A stretch of DNA of 14,244 nucleotides from an uncultured Sphingomonas sp. (GTDB lineage: Bacteria > Pseudomonadota > Alphaproteobacteria > Sphingomonadales > Sphingomonadaceae). This document shows positions 14,164 to 14,244 of the stretch, one piece after another. The notes below the pieces were generated by a model. The model ran no database searches. It was given only the letters and a program-made list of their open reading frames with translations, and was not told where the DNA came from. Made by a program: the position numbers and the translations under genes. The stretch covers positions 1-14,244 of the forward strand of contig CAMPJH010000024.1 of NCBI GenBank assembly GCA_946886845.1. The letters run 5' to 3'. How positions within the stretch are numbered: the first letter of the stretch is position 1; every line of letters starts with the position of its first letter.

Positions 14164-14244
14164 TCAGCGCCCGACTGCAACCTGCGTGCCGCCGGCACCC
14201 GGCGCCGGGTCCCAGCCGTAGATGTCCTTGACGAACGCCAGCTG
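14164..14244 (-). CDS. C-terminal end of an unidentified protein
   Basis: An open minus-strand frame enters from the right edge and stops at TGA (14166-14164). It encodes the last 26 residues of a protein, from QLAFVKDIYGWDP to GGTQVAVGR. It converges on the hemerythrin gene with only three bases between the stops. The phrase KDIYGWDPAPGAGG looks like real protein rather than a shadow frame, but it is too short for a family call. Confidence 0.5.
   Translation of the reverse strand, partial: QLAFVKDIYGWDPAPGAGGTQVAVGR

Overview
The window is high-G+C, gene-dense DNA that most resembles a chromosomal segment of a sphingomonad-type alphaproteobacterium. The reasons are the block lapA-pyrF-accD-folC, a LytS/LytTR two-component pair, an AmpG-type permease, a FAT GUY-like single-domain response regulator, and promoter motifs of the alphaproteobacterial general stress sigma factor EcfG. 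This placement is inferred from gene content and order; no database search was possible. I see no tRNA, rRNA, insertion sequence, CRISPR array or phage gene, and no gene-free stretch longer than about 200 bases.

Layout, left to right. (1) An unrecognised protein gene on the minus strand runs off the left edge (1-467), followed by a small acidic, disordered protein gene (659-895, minus) with a textbook EcfG promoter. (2) A histidine kinase and its LytTR response regulator (1048-3001, plus) overlap by 8 bases and converge on a divergent dicarboxylate/amino acid:cation symporter (2965-4272, minus). (3) A four-helix-bundle DUF2383-type protein (4436-4891) ends in a hairpin terminator. A secreted cupredoxin (4970-5344) follows and converges on a serine hydrolase of the beta-lactamase fold (5341-6627, minus). 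(4) A housekeeping run lapA-pyrF-accD-folC (6789-9959, plus) contains pyrimidine, fatty-acid and folate synthesis genes. The trpFBA genes often found between pyrF and accD in relatives are absent. (5) An AmpG-like permease (9931-11322) and a single-domain response regulator (11410-11844) lie on the minus strand. A 23S rRNA pseudouridine synthase and the 16S rRNA methyltransferase rsmD (11869-13232) lie on the plus strand, coupled by ATGA. (6) A histone-H1-like Lys/Ala-rich small protein (13171-13548, minus) diverges from a hemerythrin-domain gene (13663-14160, plus) with a second EcfG-type promoter. The C-terminal end of another minus-strand gene fills the right edge.

The window is mostly ordinary core genome, with a stress-response flavour at both ends. 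The two EcfG-type promoters have the same GGAAC/GTT spacing and nearly the same distance to the start codon, and a FAT GUY-like regulator lies between them. All four complete convergent gene pairs overlap at their 3' ends, one through a shared palindromic CTAG stop. At least four genes appear to start with TTG, which moves several starts away from the longest open frame.
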